64,000 nt of DNA from Streptomyces sp. IMTB 2501 (GTDB lineage: Bacteria > Actinomycetota > Actinomycetes > Streptomycetales > Streptomycetaceae): positions 1 through 64,000 of the forward strand of contig NZ_MQUS01000004.1 of the NCBI RefSeq assembly GCF_001953885.1. The letters run 5' to 3'. The position numbers and the translations under genes were made by a program. Under the pieces are notes generated by a model. That model did no database searches, was not told the DNA's origin, and saw only the letters and a list, made by a program, of their open reading frames with translations. This document shows, piece by piece, positions 1-8,293 of the stretch. Each line of letters opens with the position of its first letter. The stretch's first letter is position 1.

Positions 1-23
1 CATCAATGAGTGGCTGTGACCAG

Positions 24-44
24 CACTCTCGAAACACGCCCTAG
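24..44. mobile_element. End of an IS5-type element running off the left edge
   Basis: Bases 24-40 match the outer end of the IS5-family element at about 4319-4335 (14 of 17 bases by eye, including GAAACACGCC), in the same orientation, and are followed by CTAG as in that copy. I read this as the right end of a related insertion sequence whose body lies left of the window. The CTAG at 41-44 may be its target site. Only the tip is visible, so the family assignment rests on this short match. Confidence 0.5.
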
Positions 45-116
45 CACGTCCGGCGGATTGGCGTCGTGTGGTCGCCCCACTGAGCACCTCAGCTCAGGCG
101 CCTATGACGCGGGCAG

Positions 117-365
117 TCATCGGTTGATTGGGAGGGGCAGTCCCAGTGCGTATGCGGTCGTCACCACATGGCCCTCTTTATCGACGATCTCCGCATAAAG
201 CGCCGCGTGGCCGTCTCCCCCAAGCAGGAAGGTGCTTCGCGTGTCGAAGCTGAGGCGGGTTGGTGCTCCAAGCTGCACACCAACGATCGGATCAGCATGG
301 GCGGGGACAGCCAGAGCGCCCAGAAGTGCGGCGGCTCCGAGGGTGACGGCGGCGGCACGACGCAT
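117..365 (-). CDS. Small secreted protein, unknown function
   Basis: An 82-residue protein. It begins with a clear signal peptide: MRR, a hydrophobic stretch of alanines and leucines to about residue 20, then an AHA|DP-like cleavage site near residues 23-24. The mature part is about 58 residues with no cysteine and no family I recognise. The ATG at 365 is chosen because it has a good ribosome site (GGGAAGG about 8 bases upstream); the open frame extends further upstream but has no signal peptide there. It lies between the IS end at the left edge and the toxin gene at 863, reading away from the toxin. The product is probably exported by the Sec pathway. Confidence 0.7.
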   Translation of the reverse strand: MRRAAAVTLGAAALLGALAVPAHADPIVGVQLGAPTRLSFDTRSTFLLGGDGHAALYAEIVDKEGHVVTTAYALGLPLPINR

Positions 366-862
366 GATATGCCTTCCCGGTAGGCGTACTTGGTGCCGCA
401 GTTGATGCCCAACCCTTGCCGACACACGCGCGGTATCACCCGAAGGAAGCTCAGACGGAACAGCTGTACGGCTTGCCCCGTATGACTGCCCCGCGACTCG
501 CCGGACGTGCCCGAGGCAGCGTCCGACGGGTCCAGCGCTAGAGCCTGTCCGACGGGTCAGGCGATCGCCTGCGGCCGCCAGCAGAACGCAGGCCGGAATC
601 GCCCTTGCTGGTGACGTACGAGCCATGGCAGGCAGCTGGTGGGCTTGGGGCAACGTGCTGTGGTGCCGACGAGACCGGCTGTCTTCATGCAGGTCGTATG
701 GCCGAGCACAGCGGCTGGATCGCACCCTAGACGTTCTTCATCGTGAGCGATTGACTCGGTCTCCGCTGAAAGCACCCAAAGCAGCGCCTTGTCCGGGCAT
801 GCCGGAGATGCGTCTGTTGATGCGGTGAGGCCAGTTCCTTCCGAAGGCGAGAGGTGATCGCG
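366..862. other. Intergenic stretch with a possible IS scar
   Basis: No convincing gene is visible. The 11-mer TCCGACGGGTC occurs at 522-532 and 548-558, and the second copy follows CTAG (538-541). The same string lies just inside the right end of the IS5-family element near 4300 in inverted form. This suggests another degraded IS end at about 542. Short frames on both strands here resemble no transposase I can name. Confidence 0.35.
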
Positions 863-1981
863 ATGGCACGTATCCCGGCCGGCAGGTCATACCGGATCAA
901 GAACCAGCGGAGCAGTCTGTACCTCAACGTCGCCGGCTACAACCAGGACGAGTCCGCGCACCTTGAACAGTGGCACCTCCAGTCCGGCCAGAACCGCATG
1001 AGCCAGGTCTGGCACGTCTTCCCGCTGGACTTCGGCAAGTACCTGCTGGCCAACAAGGCCAGCGGCTTCGTCGTGAACATCCGCGGGAACAGCACCGAAC
1101 CGCTCGCGCCAGCGGAGCAGTACCGCCTCCAGCAGACGGACGCGCGGCCCGCCCAGCAGTGGCTGCTTCGCGATGCGGCCAGCGGCACCTTGGAAGTGAT
1201 CAACGACAAGAGCCAGTTACTGCTGACCGTCGGGCGCCACACCTCGAATCCGTCGGACAGTGTCGCGCAGTTCGGCGTGGTCAGTGGTGATCCCACCGCC
1301 TCTCCCGCCTCTCAGCGGTGGCATTTCGAGGTCGAGGACGAGTACAAGCCCGTGCTCGACCTTCCCGACATCCCCGACGTCGGGATCGGTGACATCCACC
1401 GGATGACCAGCTACCAACCGACACCTTCCACGAAGACCGAAGAGGTTGAGGTCGCGACGATGGCCTACCCCTTCCCGCTGGTCAAAGACCCCGCCTTCAA
1501 CCGTCAGCGGCAAGCCCGGGAGAACCCTTACTACATCCTGCGCCGATACGGCTTCTGGGAGCGGATCTACTCCTACGAACACGGCGGCGCCTCGGACTAC
1601 ACCCACACCGAGGAGACGACCGTGGGTCTGACGACCACCAACGCCAGGACCGTGGAGGAGACCACCACCATCTCGGTCACGGCCGAGGCCAGCTTCGGCT
1701 TCAAGGGCTTCGGCGCGTCGCTCAGCTCCACGATCAGCCACGAGCTGAAGGTCGTCACCACCCACGAGGAGGTGAAGAGCCACTCCAGGAAGGTGACGAT
1801 TGAGCGGAATTACCAGGCCGGCAAGCGGGTGACCGAGGCGATCTGGTACCGCTGCGACAAGTACGTTCTCGAACGTCTCGACGGGTCCGAGGTCCTCAGC
1901 TGGACCACCCGCGACCCCAACACGTCCATCGCCGACGCGTACCCTCCCCAGGCTCTCGAATCCAGCCCGGAACAGCCCTGA
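863..1981 (+). CDS. Ricin-type lectin fused to aerolysin/ETX-MTX2-like pore-forming domain (putative toxin)
   Basis: About 372 residues. Residues ~1-155 look like a ricin-type beta-trefoil lectin: repeated blocks with Q-x-W endings (AQQWLLRD, SQRWHFE) and 'IRNQ/SLYLNV'-type starts, expected to bind sugars. A linker with DLPDIPDVGIGD follows. The C-terminal half has an aromatic stretch (YYILRRYGFWERIYSY) and then long alternating Ser/Thr-rich strands (TTVGLTTTNARTVEETTTISV, continuing SFGFKGFGASLSSTIS), typical of aerolysin/ETX-MTX2 beta-pore formers. No signal peptide is visible, as for many crystal-type toxins. The ATG at 863 is preferred over the GTG at 854 because GAGAGG sits about 8 bases upstream. 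The gene is isolated and bracketed by IS ends at 24-44 and 2065-4335. The lectin call is fairly firm; the pore-forming call rests on composition and layout. Confidence 0.65.
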   Translation: MARIPAGRSYRIKNQRSSLYLNVAGYNQDESAHLEQWHLQSGQNRMSQVWHVFPLDFGKYLLANKASGFVVNIRGNSTEPLAPAEQYRLQQTDARPAQQWLLRDAASGTLEVINDKSQLLLTVGRHTSNPSDSVAQFGVVSGDPTASPASQRWHFEVEDEYKPVLDLPDIPDVGIGDIHRMTSYQPTPSTKTEEVEVATMAYPFPLVKDPAFNRQRQARENPYYILRRYGFWERIYSYEHGGASDYTHTEETTVGLTTTNARTVEETTTISVTAEASFGFKGFGASLSSTISHELKVVTTHEEVKSHSRKVTIERNYQAGKRVTEAIWYRCDKYVLERLDGSEVLSWTTRDPNTSIADAYPPQALESSPEQP

Positions 1982-2064
1982 CCGCACATCCTGGACCCGT
2001 GGCTCTTTCCCTGCACAACAGTGAAAGGTGCAGCCCGTGGCTCCGGGGACCGTCCGGCAGATCG

Positions 2065-2400
2065 TCACCGGATCCACAGCCGAATTGATACCAGGGTGAC
2101 CGTGCCGTGGAATACGTATGCTCTTTTGTCGTATCGGGTGGCCACGGCACGGAATCCCTTGAGCGCATTGACGGTGCGCTCGACTTCGTTCCTGCGGGCA
2201 TATCTGTTCCGATCGAAGCCGGCCGGGCGTCCGCCCCGGCTTCCACGCCGTTGAAGATTGGCCCGTTGGTCCCGGCGTTCGGGGATCGTGTGCCGGATCT
2301 GCCGTCGCCGCAGATAACGGCGGTTGCGGCGGGAACTGTACGCTTTGTCGCCGCAGACGTGGTCCGGGCGCGTTCTCGGATGCCCGCCGGCGGGGCGAGG
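2065..2400 (-). pseudogene. IS5-family transposase, C-terminal 111 residues
   Basis: The C-terminal part of the transposase whose N-terminus lies at 3716-4258. It carries the second catalytic Asp (HVCGDKAYSS) and the Glu region (RRNEVERTVNALK), and ends RLWIR. It joins the N-terminal half in frame at the shared codon GTC within the duplicated GACACGG. It has no start of its own, so it is a severed fragment. Confidence 0.85.
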
Positions 2401-2407
2401 GACACGG

Positions 2408-2462
2408 TGGCTACGTAGGCGAGAACGGAGAGCGCTTGTGGCTGAGCGGGAAGAACGCTCCT
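2408..2462 (+). repeat. Left terminal inverted repeat of the 1.3-kb element
   Basis: Pairs with the complement of 3661-3715. Both contain the identical decamer CGCTTGTGGC and the block GAACGC, with the same spacing. Weaker pairing continues to about base 2510. Confidence 0.75.
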
Positions 2463-2728
2463 GCGCCGTGGATGCCCGAAATGTTGACGAGAACTGGGAA
2501 CGCCAGTCGGCGTGTCGGACTGTCTCGTATTCAGGCTCAGCCGTGTTCGGTGGCACGAGCTATCGCATGCTTACGGATGTGCACAAGACGTTCCAGGCAG
2601 GCGGCCGCGATGACGCAAGGGGCGGTCAAAACGTAGTTGGTGCGCTTGTTCGAGTTGGTGTCCCTCAAGGGTGGGTAGTGATCGCAAGATCACTGGCAGC
2701 AGCCAGGCGGACACAGAGAGGAGCAGCC

Positions 2729-3166
2729 GTGACACAGGCCGGAAAGCGGGTCGACCCGTTCACCTTCACCCTGGAGATCGACGGACTGTCGGGCTCGCAC
2801 GGTTTCTCGGAGTGCAGCGGGGCCAACACCGAGCAGGACGTGATCGAGTACCGCGAGGGGAACATGGACAGCTCGGTCATCAAGCTCCCGGGGCTGAAAA
2901 AGTTTGGTGACATCACGCTCAAGCGCGGCTTCACCACCAACCGCGAGCTCTGGGACTGGCGGCGGAACGTGCTGGAAGGCACGGTGACCCGCCGCAGCGG
3001 CCGCATCACGTTCAACGACGAGGCCGGCAAGCCGACGGTGCGGTGGAAGTTCACCAACGCCTGGCCCAAGCAGTACACGGCACCCTCACTCAGCGGAACC
3101 TCCACCGAGGTCGCCGTCGAGGAGCTGGTGCTGGTCGTGGAGACCTTCGAGCTGGACGCCGAGTAA
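2729..3166 (+). CDS. T4 gp19-like phage/contractile-injection tail tube protein (orphan)
   Basis: 145 residues. It matches the tail tube family (T4 gp19-like, also found in extracellular contractile injection systems) in several blocks: FTFTLEIDGL near the N-terminus, FSECSGANTEQDVIEYREG, a glycine-turn then ITLKRGFTTNRELWDWR, and WKFTNAWPKQY with EVAVEELVLVVETFEL at the end. Such proteins stack as hexameric rings to form the inner tube that is pushed through the target membrane. The GTG at 2729 has GAGAGGAG about 6 bases upstream, and length fits the family (about 140-150). No sheath, baseplate, spike or AAA gene is nearby, and the gene lies alone inside a transposon-like element. It may be a displaced part of an injection-system locus or cargo with a separate role. 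Confidence 0.85.
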   Translation: MTQAGKRVDPFTFTLEIDGLSGSHGFSECSGANTEQDVIEYREGNMDSSVIKLPGLKKFGDITLKRGFTTNRELWDWRRNVLEGTVTRRSGRITFNDEAGKPTVRWKFTNAWPKQYTAPSLSGTSTEVAVEELVLVVETFELDAE

Positions 3167-3660
3167 GCACCGCCGCACACCGGCCGACCCCGCTGGGCAC
3201 AGACCGGGTTCACTGAGGACACCCGGACACCGGAGCCCCCGCGAAACGAGCATCACCGCTTACCCGCGTCCATTGAGCGCCACCACCCCGGCGCCAGCGA
3301 GCGCGGACCGAGGAGCACCTCGCGGCCCGGGCCCGGCCGAGCCTGGCCCCGGCGGGTCGGACCGGGCGTGGGAGCGGTGCCGGAAGGCTTTCCCGAGCAC
3401 GCTGGTGGTCCTGGTCGGCACTGCGGCCGCCAGGGTAGGCGCAGTGGCGGACCGACCGAGCCGACCGGGCGCGAACCGCGCCAACGTCCTCTGACCAGGT
3501 GGCTGGCAGAGCGAACCGCTTGGCGTTTTCTTCCGCGAGAACTACCGCGATCCGCTGACGGCGGCCTGGCAGGCTCCCCTCGTCATGCGACGCACAGCGA
3601 TCGGACCAAAGCAAGCGCCCAAGCGCTTCCAGAACTCGGCGACATCAGTCTTCTGCAGAA

Positions 3661-3715
3661 CGGGGCGTTCTTGTCGCTGAGCCACAAGCGCTCTCGGAAC
3701 TCGCCGACAAAGCCA
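3661..3715 (-). repeat. Right terminal inverted repeat of the 1.3-kb element
   Basis: The complement of this segment matches 2408-2462 at about 44 of 55 positions. It is immediately followed by the second copy of the GACACGG target duplication. Confidence 0.75.
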
Positions 3716-4258
3716 GACACGGATACGGTCCAGGACAGGGATCATCTGCGGGGCGTCACCCCACTGCCCGGGGGTGACCAGGACGGCCAGCGGACGGCAG
3801 CCGCCGTCGCCCGCCAGGTGAATCTTGGTGGTGAGCCCGCCGCGTGAGCGGCCGATCGCCTCGTCGGGCCGGTGATGGACGGGCCGACTGCGTCGGCCTG
3901 GTATCCGCGCCGGGCGCTGGCGGGCCCCGGCAGCGTGCTGGTGAGCGCAGCATGATGTGGAATCGACGCTGACCATGGACCAGTCGATCCGGCCTTCAGT
4001 ATCGGCATCGGCCTGAACAGCCCGCAGGAGCCTGTCCCACGTGCCGTCAGCCGACCACCTCCGATGCCGGTCATGGCAGGTCTTCCACTTCCCGAACCGC
4101 GTAGGGAGGTCCCGCCAGGGGATACCGGTCCGCTGCCGGAACAAGATCCCGTTGATCACCGTGCGGTGACACACCCACCGCCCGCCCCGTCCCGCGTTCT
4201 TCGGTAAGTGCGGCTCAATCCGGGCCCACTCCCGATCCGACAGATCGCCACGCCCCAC
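3716..4258 (-). pseudogene. IS5-family transposase, N-terminal 181 residues
   Basis: The N-terminal part of an IS5-family DDE transposase, which would cut and join DNA at the ends of its own element. It starts MGRGDLSDREWARIEPHLP, contains the FRQRTGIPWRDLP and FGKWKTCHDRHRRW blocks, and includes the first catalytic Asp in the MVSVDST region. It ends in VLDRIRV, exactly where the next residues of the family (PRPAGGHPRTRPDHV) continue in the fragment at 2065-2400. Beyond 3716 the frame reads into foreign sequence, so no full-length enzyme can be made. Confidence 0.85.
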
Positions 4259-4338
4259 ATTGGCCGGAACGACCCAGGCACCGTTCGGTCACACGACCCG
4301 TCGGACACGCCTTAGATCCACTTCTGAAACACGCCCTA

Positions 4339-4508
4339 GTGCCGCGGCAGGCAACGTTTGCCCGTCAAGGAGCGGCGTGCGGTGGGTGCGGTCGGTGTGC
4401 CGGCCGGAGACCGTACCCGATGGGCTGGGCGTCCGTGGGCTTTCGGCTCGGTGTGGCGAGAGGGCGTGCCGGGCGTCGCGACGGGGCGAACGTCGCCTGC
4501 CAGGGCAC
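4339..4508 (+). repeat. Miniature inverted-repeat element, copy 1
   Basis: 170 bp bounded by terminal inverted repeats: it starts GTGCCGCGGCAGGCAACGTT and the complement of its end reads GTGCCCTGGCAGGCGACGTT. It has no coding capacity. A homologous copy lies at 11794-11980 in the opposite orientation, and both are preceded by CTAG. Copy 1 abuts the right end of the IS5-family element, suggesting that IS inserted at the CTAG beside an existing copy. Confidence 0.8.
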
Positions 4509-4928
4509 TCGGGTTCGGGCGTCCGTCACCCGCGGCGGACCCGGTCCGCGGCCGGTGTGCGGCGTCGAAGCAGAGCCCGGTGCTCAGGATGTCGTGCAGC
4601 GGTGCGAACCGGTTGATCGTGGCGGCGACCATGAGACCTCCCGGCCGTACCACCTGGTGCGCTTGGGCCCACGTCGAGGATCCGGGACGGAGCAGGCGGC
4701 AGGAGCCTCGCGGGACATCCTGGGTGCGTCCCTGTCTCCCGGGCCGGCGAGGGTGCATGGGGCCCTCGGTTTCCATGGCCGGAACTGCGCGCACTCCGGG
4801 CCGCGTCGGCAAGCGGTGTCCGGGCCCGCGGGGAGCGCCCCGGATGGCCGTGGCGGGAAGCCGGGGTTAGCGTGCCGGGAGACGTTCCTGGGCGCTGCGG
4901 CGGCCCGACCCGGCCGGAAGGAACCGTG

Positions 4929-5693
4929 ATGAAGTTCGACAAGCCGGTGACCGGCGGACCGTGCTGGACCGAGCTCGGGACCAGCGATCTGGAGGGGGCC
5001 AAGCGCTTCTACACCGAGCTGTTCGGGTGGCGGCCGGATACCGATCCGCGGAAGGAGGCCGGCGGGTACACGGTGGCGCACCTGGGCGACGCGGCGGTCG
5101 CCGCGCTCACCCCGCTGTACCAGGAGTCCCAGCCGGTGGCGTGGAACGTCTCCTTCGCGGTGCCGGACGCGGACGCGGCGGTACGACGTGTGGAGGAGGC
5201 CGGCGGGACGGTGATCCTCGGCCCGATGGACGTGTTCGACGTGGGCCGGTTCGCGGTGGTCCTCGACCCGACCGGCGCGGTGTTCCAGCTCTGGCAGGCG
5301 CGGTCCTTCCCGGGCGCCGGGCTGTTCAACGCGCCCGGCTCCCTCGGCTGGGTGGAACTGGCGACCCGGGACACCGAACGGGCACAGGACTTCTACACCA
5401 CGGTGTTCGGCTGGAGCGTCAACGCCTCGGAGTGGTACACGCAGTGGGGCATCGACGGCGACGACTTCGGCGGCATGACCGACATGGGCGACCGGTTCCC
5501 GCCCGAGGTACCGCCGCACTGGCTGCCGTACTTCGCGGTGGCCGACGTGGACGCGACGGCCGAGGTCGCGCAGAGCGCGGGCGGTGCCGTCGTGCTGGCC
5601 CCCGTCTCGGTGCCGGACGGGCCGCGTATCGCGGTGCTGCGGGATCCGCAGGGCGCCGCGTTCGGGGTGCACCGGGCCGGCGAGGAGGGCTGA
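4929..5693 (+). CDS. Two-domain VOC (glyoxalase/dioxygenase fold) protein
   Basis: 254 residues made of two tandem vicinal-oxygen-chelate modules. Residues ~10-120 start PCWTELGTSDLEGAKRFYTELFGW and ~135-250 start GWVELATRDTERAQDFYTTVFGW. This duplicated layout occurs in many streptomycete proteins annotated as hydroxylases or glyoxalases, usually of unknown substrate. The ATG at 4929 has GGAAGGA just upstream; the in-frame GTG at 4926 is less likely. It stands alone between the miniature repeat and the MarR gene. Metal ligands cannot be assigned with confidence, so activity is unproven. Confidence 0.85.
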   Translation: MKFDKPVTGGPCWTELGTSDLEGAKRFYTELFGWRPDTDPRKEAGGYTVAHLGDAAVAALTPLYQESQPVAWNVSFAVPDADAAVRRVEEAGGTVILGPMDVFDVGRFAVVLDPTGAVFQLWQARSFPGAGLFNAPGSLGWVELATRDTERAQDFYTTVFGWSVNASEWYTQWGIDGDDFGGMTDMGDRFPPEVPPHWLPYFAVADVDATAEVAQSAGGAVVLAPVSVPDGPRIAVLRDPQGAAFGVHRAGEEG

Positions 5694-5864
5694 GACGTCC
5701 AGGGTGCACCCGGGAGCCGGGGGGCTGAGGCCCGGGTTTGCCTTCGTGCGCGCTAACGTCTAGGGCGACCGCTGGGCCGACATCGGGGACCGCCGGTCCG
5801 CCGGTCGCCGTACGGCCCACGAGGTCCTCTGAGCGGCCTCCCGGCACCCGCTCGACGCCCTCGC

Positions 5865-6596
5865 CTACGCCCGCAGCGCCCCCATTCTGCCCTCCAGACG
5901 GCCGAGCAACTCGGCGAGCAGACCCGCGAGTTCGCCTTGGCCCTCGGGCTCCAGTACGGACAGTACAGAGGTCTCGTAGGCGAGTTGCTCCGGGAGGATG
6001 CCGTCGACCAGCTCACGGCCGGCGTCGGTGAGACGGAGGTGGGCGACGCGGCGGTCACGGGTGTCGCCGCGCCGTTCGACGAGTCCGCGTTCCGTCAGCT
6101 GCTTGAGCCGCTTGGTGACGGCGGCCCCGGAGGAGAAGGTCTCGCGTGCCAGCTCCCCCGGGGTCAGCTCGTGACCGGTGCGGCGCAGCGCGCCCAGCAG
6201 GTCGAACTCGGGACGGCTGAGCCCGGCCCGGCGCAGCGGCGCGTCCTCGGCCTGCTGGAGCAGCGCGGCACAGCGGTTGATCCGTCCGATGACTTCCATG
6301 GGCCCGGTGTCCAGCTCGGGGTGCACGGCCTGCCACTGCCGGACGACGGCGGCGACGGTGTCCTGGCGGACGGCGGTGCGGGTGTCCGTGCCGGGGGCTG
6401 CACCGGTCGCGGCTGGGCCGCTGTGCTGTGTTCGCCTGCCGGCCGTGGCGTCGCTGTTGCCCGGTGGTGTGTCGGCCGCCGGCGTTTCGGCGGCGGGCCC
6501 GCGGCCATGCGCCGGATCCGAGCCGGTCTCCCCCGCCTCCCCCGCCTCGCCGGCCGCGTCGTCCACCGGCGCCCGTCCGCCGTTCGTCGCCCTCAT
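5865..6596 (-). CDS. MarR-family transcriptional regulator
   Basis: 243 residues. The first ~90 are low complexity (Gly/Ala/Pro/Thr rich) and probably disordered. The rest is a typical MarR winged helix: a dimerisation helix (VVRQWQAVHPELDTGPMEVIGRI), recognition region LTPGELARETFSSGAAVTKRLKQL, and wing RGDTRDRRVAHLRLT. It overlaps the upstream FUSC gene by four bases (ATGA at 6593-6596), which fixes the start and implies coupled translation. The pair shares the promoter region near 8290, where a perfect palindrome lies. By family precedent it would repress its own operon until an aromatic or lipophilic ligand binds. Confidence 0.88.
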   Translation of the reverse strand: MRATNGGRAPVDDAAGEAGEAGETGSDPAHGRGPAAETPAADTPPGNSDATAGRRTQHSGPAATGAAPGTDTRTAVRQDTVAAVVRQWQAVHPELDTGPMEVIGRINRCAALLQQAEDAPLRRAGLSRPEFDLLGALRRTGHELTPGELARETFSSGAAVTKRLKQLTERGLVERRGDTRDRRVAHLRLTDAGRELVDGILPEQLAYETSVLSVLEPEGQGELAGLLAELLGRLEGRMGALRA

Positions 6597-8275
6597 GGCC
6601 GTATGCCCTCCGTCTTCCTGCCCTGGTCCTGGCCCTGGTCCTCGTCCTGCTCCCGCGGTACGAAGCCCTGGCGTCGTACCGTCGCCGCGAGCGTACGGTG
6701 TCCGGTCTGTTCGGCGAGGACGACCCGCTCCTCGGGCAGGGCACGTTGCCACCACTCGCCGGACGCGGCGTCGGCCGTGGCGCGCAGGTCGGCCAGCGCG
6801 GCGGCGAGGGAACGGCGGGCGGACTCCAGGTCGCGGGGTGCGGGGTGCGGCTCGGCCAGCAGCCGGGCGGCGTTCTCGTGGGCGCGTTCCGTGCTGGTCA
6901 GGGCGTGTTCGAGGCGGTCGCCCGCGCGCCGGTTGGTGACCGCGACGGCGGCGGCGAAGCCGACCAGGGCGCCGACGAGCGTGTCCGCGACCCGCTCGGT
7001 GATCAGCTCGGACGGGTTCTGGGCGCGGGCGAACTCGGTGACGAGGAGGGCCATCGGGGTCACACAGACGCTGCCGAGCCAGTAGTTGCGGCCGATCAGC
7101 GCCTCGGCGCCGAAGTTGAGGGCGAGGCAGCACAGCACCAGGGCGGCCGGGTGGAGATGGGCCAGCGGGGCGAGGGCGGCGAAGGCGAGCACGCCGAGGA
7201 CGTTGCCGACGACGCGCTGGATGCCGCGGCTCCAGGTGAGCGTGACGTTGGCCTGGTAGAGGGAGGCCGCGGTGACCAGCGCCCAGTAGGGGCGGCCGAC
7301 GCCGAGCGCGAGGGAGGCACAGCCGGCGAGGGCGCAGCCGACCGCGGTGCGCGCGGCGAGCGGGGCGAGGGGGGCCAGGCGGTGCCGCAACGGCCGTCGC
7401 GGCAGGGCGAGTTCGGTGTCGACGCCGAGGAGTTCGTCGACGGACTCGCGCGGGAACTCGACGCGCGGTATCCGCCTGGTGCCGCGCAGTTCGAGGGCCC
7501 AGCCGCGCAGCCGTACGGGGTCGGATTCGGCGGGCGCGGCGAGGGCGACCTCGGCGCGCACGAGGAGCCTTTCGAGGGCGCGCCGGGTGCGGTCGGGGCG
7601 GGTGCCGGCAGCGAGCAGGGACTGCCAGGCGGCGTGGATCGCGGCGGCGCTCGCGGCACGGGCCCGGGAGTGGCCGTCGGCGGTGCCGCGGGTGTCGGCG
7701 TACGCGGCGACGGCGTTCAGGGCCTGCGCGGTGGCGCGGCGCTCGGGGCCGTGCGGGCGGAGCAGTCCGGGCGCCATGCCGACCAGCCAGGCCCAGGCAC
7801 CGGCCCCGAGGGCCAGCCCGATGTGTCCGGGCACCTGGCCGAGGGTCTGCGGCGCGAACAGCGAGGCGGAGCTGATGAAGGTCAGGACCACGTTCCCGGG
7901 TGGTCCGAGCCGGGTGGCGTCGGACACGGTCTTCTGGACGGCCGCCATGACGGCACCGACGGTGACGAGGACGGCGGCGTCGGTCGTGAGCGACGCGGCG
8001 AGCAGCGAGACGGCGAGGCCGCCGACCATCCCGAGCACCACCCAGGCCAGCACACGGGCCCGGGCGGCGTAGGGCCGGTTGTGGCCGTAGAGCGCGCACA
8101 GCGATCCGGCCATCGTGTACATGGCGAGGTCGAGGCGGCCGAGGGCCAGCAGGGTCAGGTTGGGCGGGGCGACCGCGGCGACCACGCTCAGCGCGGGCTT
8201 GAACCAGATGCCGGAGGGCCGCCCGAGGCGGAGCACTCCGGCGAGGGGAAGTCGGTGGCGGGTGGCACTGCTCAT
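6593..8275 (-). CDS. FUSC-family membrane protein (putative aromatic-compound exporter)
   Basis: 560 residues with two hydrophobic halves. Residues ~20-170 contain closely spaced membrane segments, and a second cluster lies at ~320-470 (LAARTAVGCALAGCASLALGVGR then YWALVTAASLY), separated by a soluble region. This duplicated layout and the GRPYWALVTAA block are typical of the fusaric-acid-resistance / YccS-like FUSC family, which exports aromatic acids or related compounds. It is the first gene of an operon with the MarR regulator, overlapping it by ATGA. A 16-bp palindrome lies 19 bases before its start. Confidence 0.85.
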   Translation of the reverse strand: MSSATRHRLPLAGVLRLGRPSGIWFKPALSVVAAVAPPNLTLLALGRLDLAMYTMAGSLCALYGHNRPYAARARVLAWVVLGMVGGLAVSLLAASLTTDAAVLVTVGAVMAAVQKTVSDATRLGPPGNVVLTFISSASLFAPQTLGQVPGHIGLALGAGAWAWLVGMAPGLLRPHGPERRATAQALNAVAAYADTRGTADGHSRARAASAAAIHAAWQSLLAAGTRPDRTRRALERLLVRAEVALAAPAESDPVRLRGWALELRGTRRIPRVEFPRESVDELLGVDTELALPRRPLRHRLAPLAPLAARTAVGCALAGCASLALGVGRPYWALVTAASLYQANVTLTWSRGIQRVVGNVLGVLAFAALAPLAHLHPAALVLCCLALNFGAEALIGRNYWLGSVCVTPMALLVTEFARAQNPSELITERVADTLVGALVGFAAAVAVTNRRAGDRLEHALTSTERAHENAARLLAEPHPAPRDLESARRSLAAALADLRATADAASGEWWQRALPEERVVLAEQTGHRTLAATVRRQGFVPREQDEDQGQDQGRKTEGIRP

Positions 8276-8293
8276 AGCATCAATTTAGCACAT

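Larger units (their letters stand above)
2408..3715. mobile_element. 1.3-kb transposon-like element with TIRs and 7-bp target duplication, carrying a tail-tube gene
   Basis: The ends are imperfect terminal inverted repeats. Reading inward from 2408 and from the complement of 3715, both begin TGGCT and share CGCTTGTGGC; I count about 44 identities in the first 55 bases, with weaker similarity to about 100 bases. The element is flanked by GACACGG at 2401-2407 and 3716-3722, and both copies fall inside the IS5-family transposase, whose frame is restored if the insert and one copy are removed. The only convincing gene inside is the tail-tube protein at 2729-3166. I see no transposase, so it may be mobilised in trans or be decayed. 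I cannot assign it to an IS family. Confidence 0.75.
2065..4335 (-). mobile_element. IS5-family insertion sequence interrupted by a second element
   Basis: The two halves of one IS5-family transposase (3716-4258 and 2065-2400, both minus strand) flank the 2408-3715 element. The right end is near 4335, where GAAACACGCC meets CTAG. No matching left terminal repeat is visible between the toxin stop (1981) and the transposase stop (2065), so the left end is diverged or lost. Removing 2401-3715 restores a continuous reading frame of 292 residues. Confidence 0.75.

Noticed and set aside
3210..3614. A 134-residue minus-strand frame inside the 1.3-kb element as its transposase
   Set aside because: Its sequence is Arg/Ala/Pro-rich shadow-like translation with no DDE, DEDD, HUH or recombinase motif and no ribosome site.
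5865..8099. A 744-residue open frame covering the MarR gene and much of the FUSC gene on the minus strand
   Set aside because: Its N-terminal 500 residues are Arg/Pro-rich shadow translation of the FUSC gene; the ATGA overlap at 6593-6596 gives the true MarR start.
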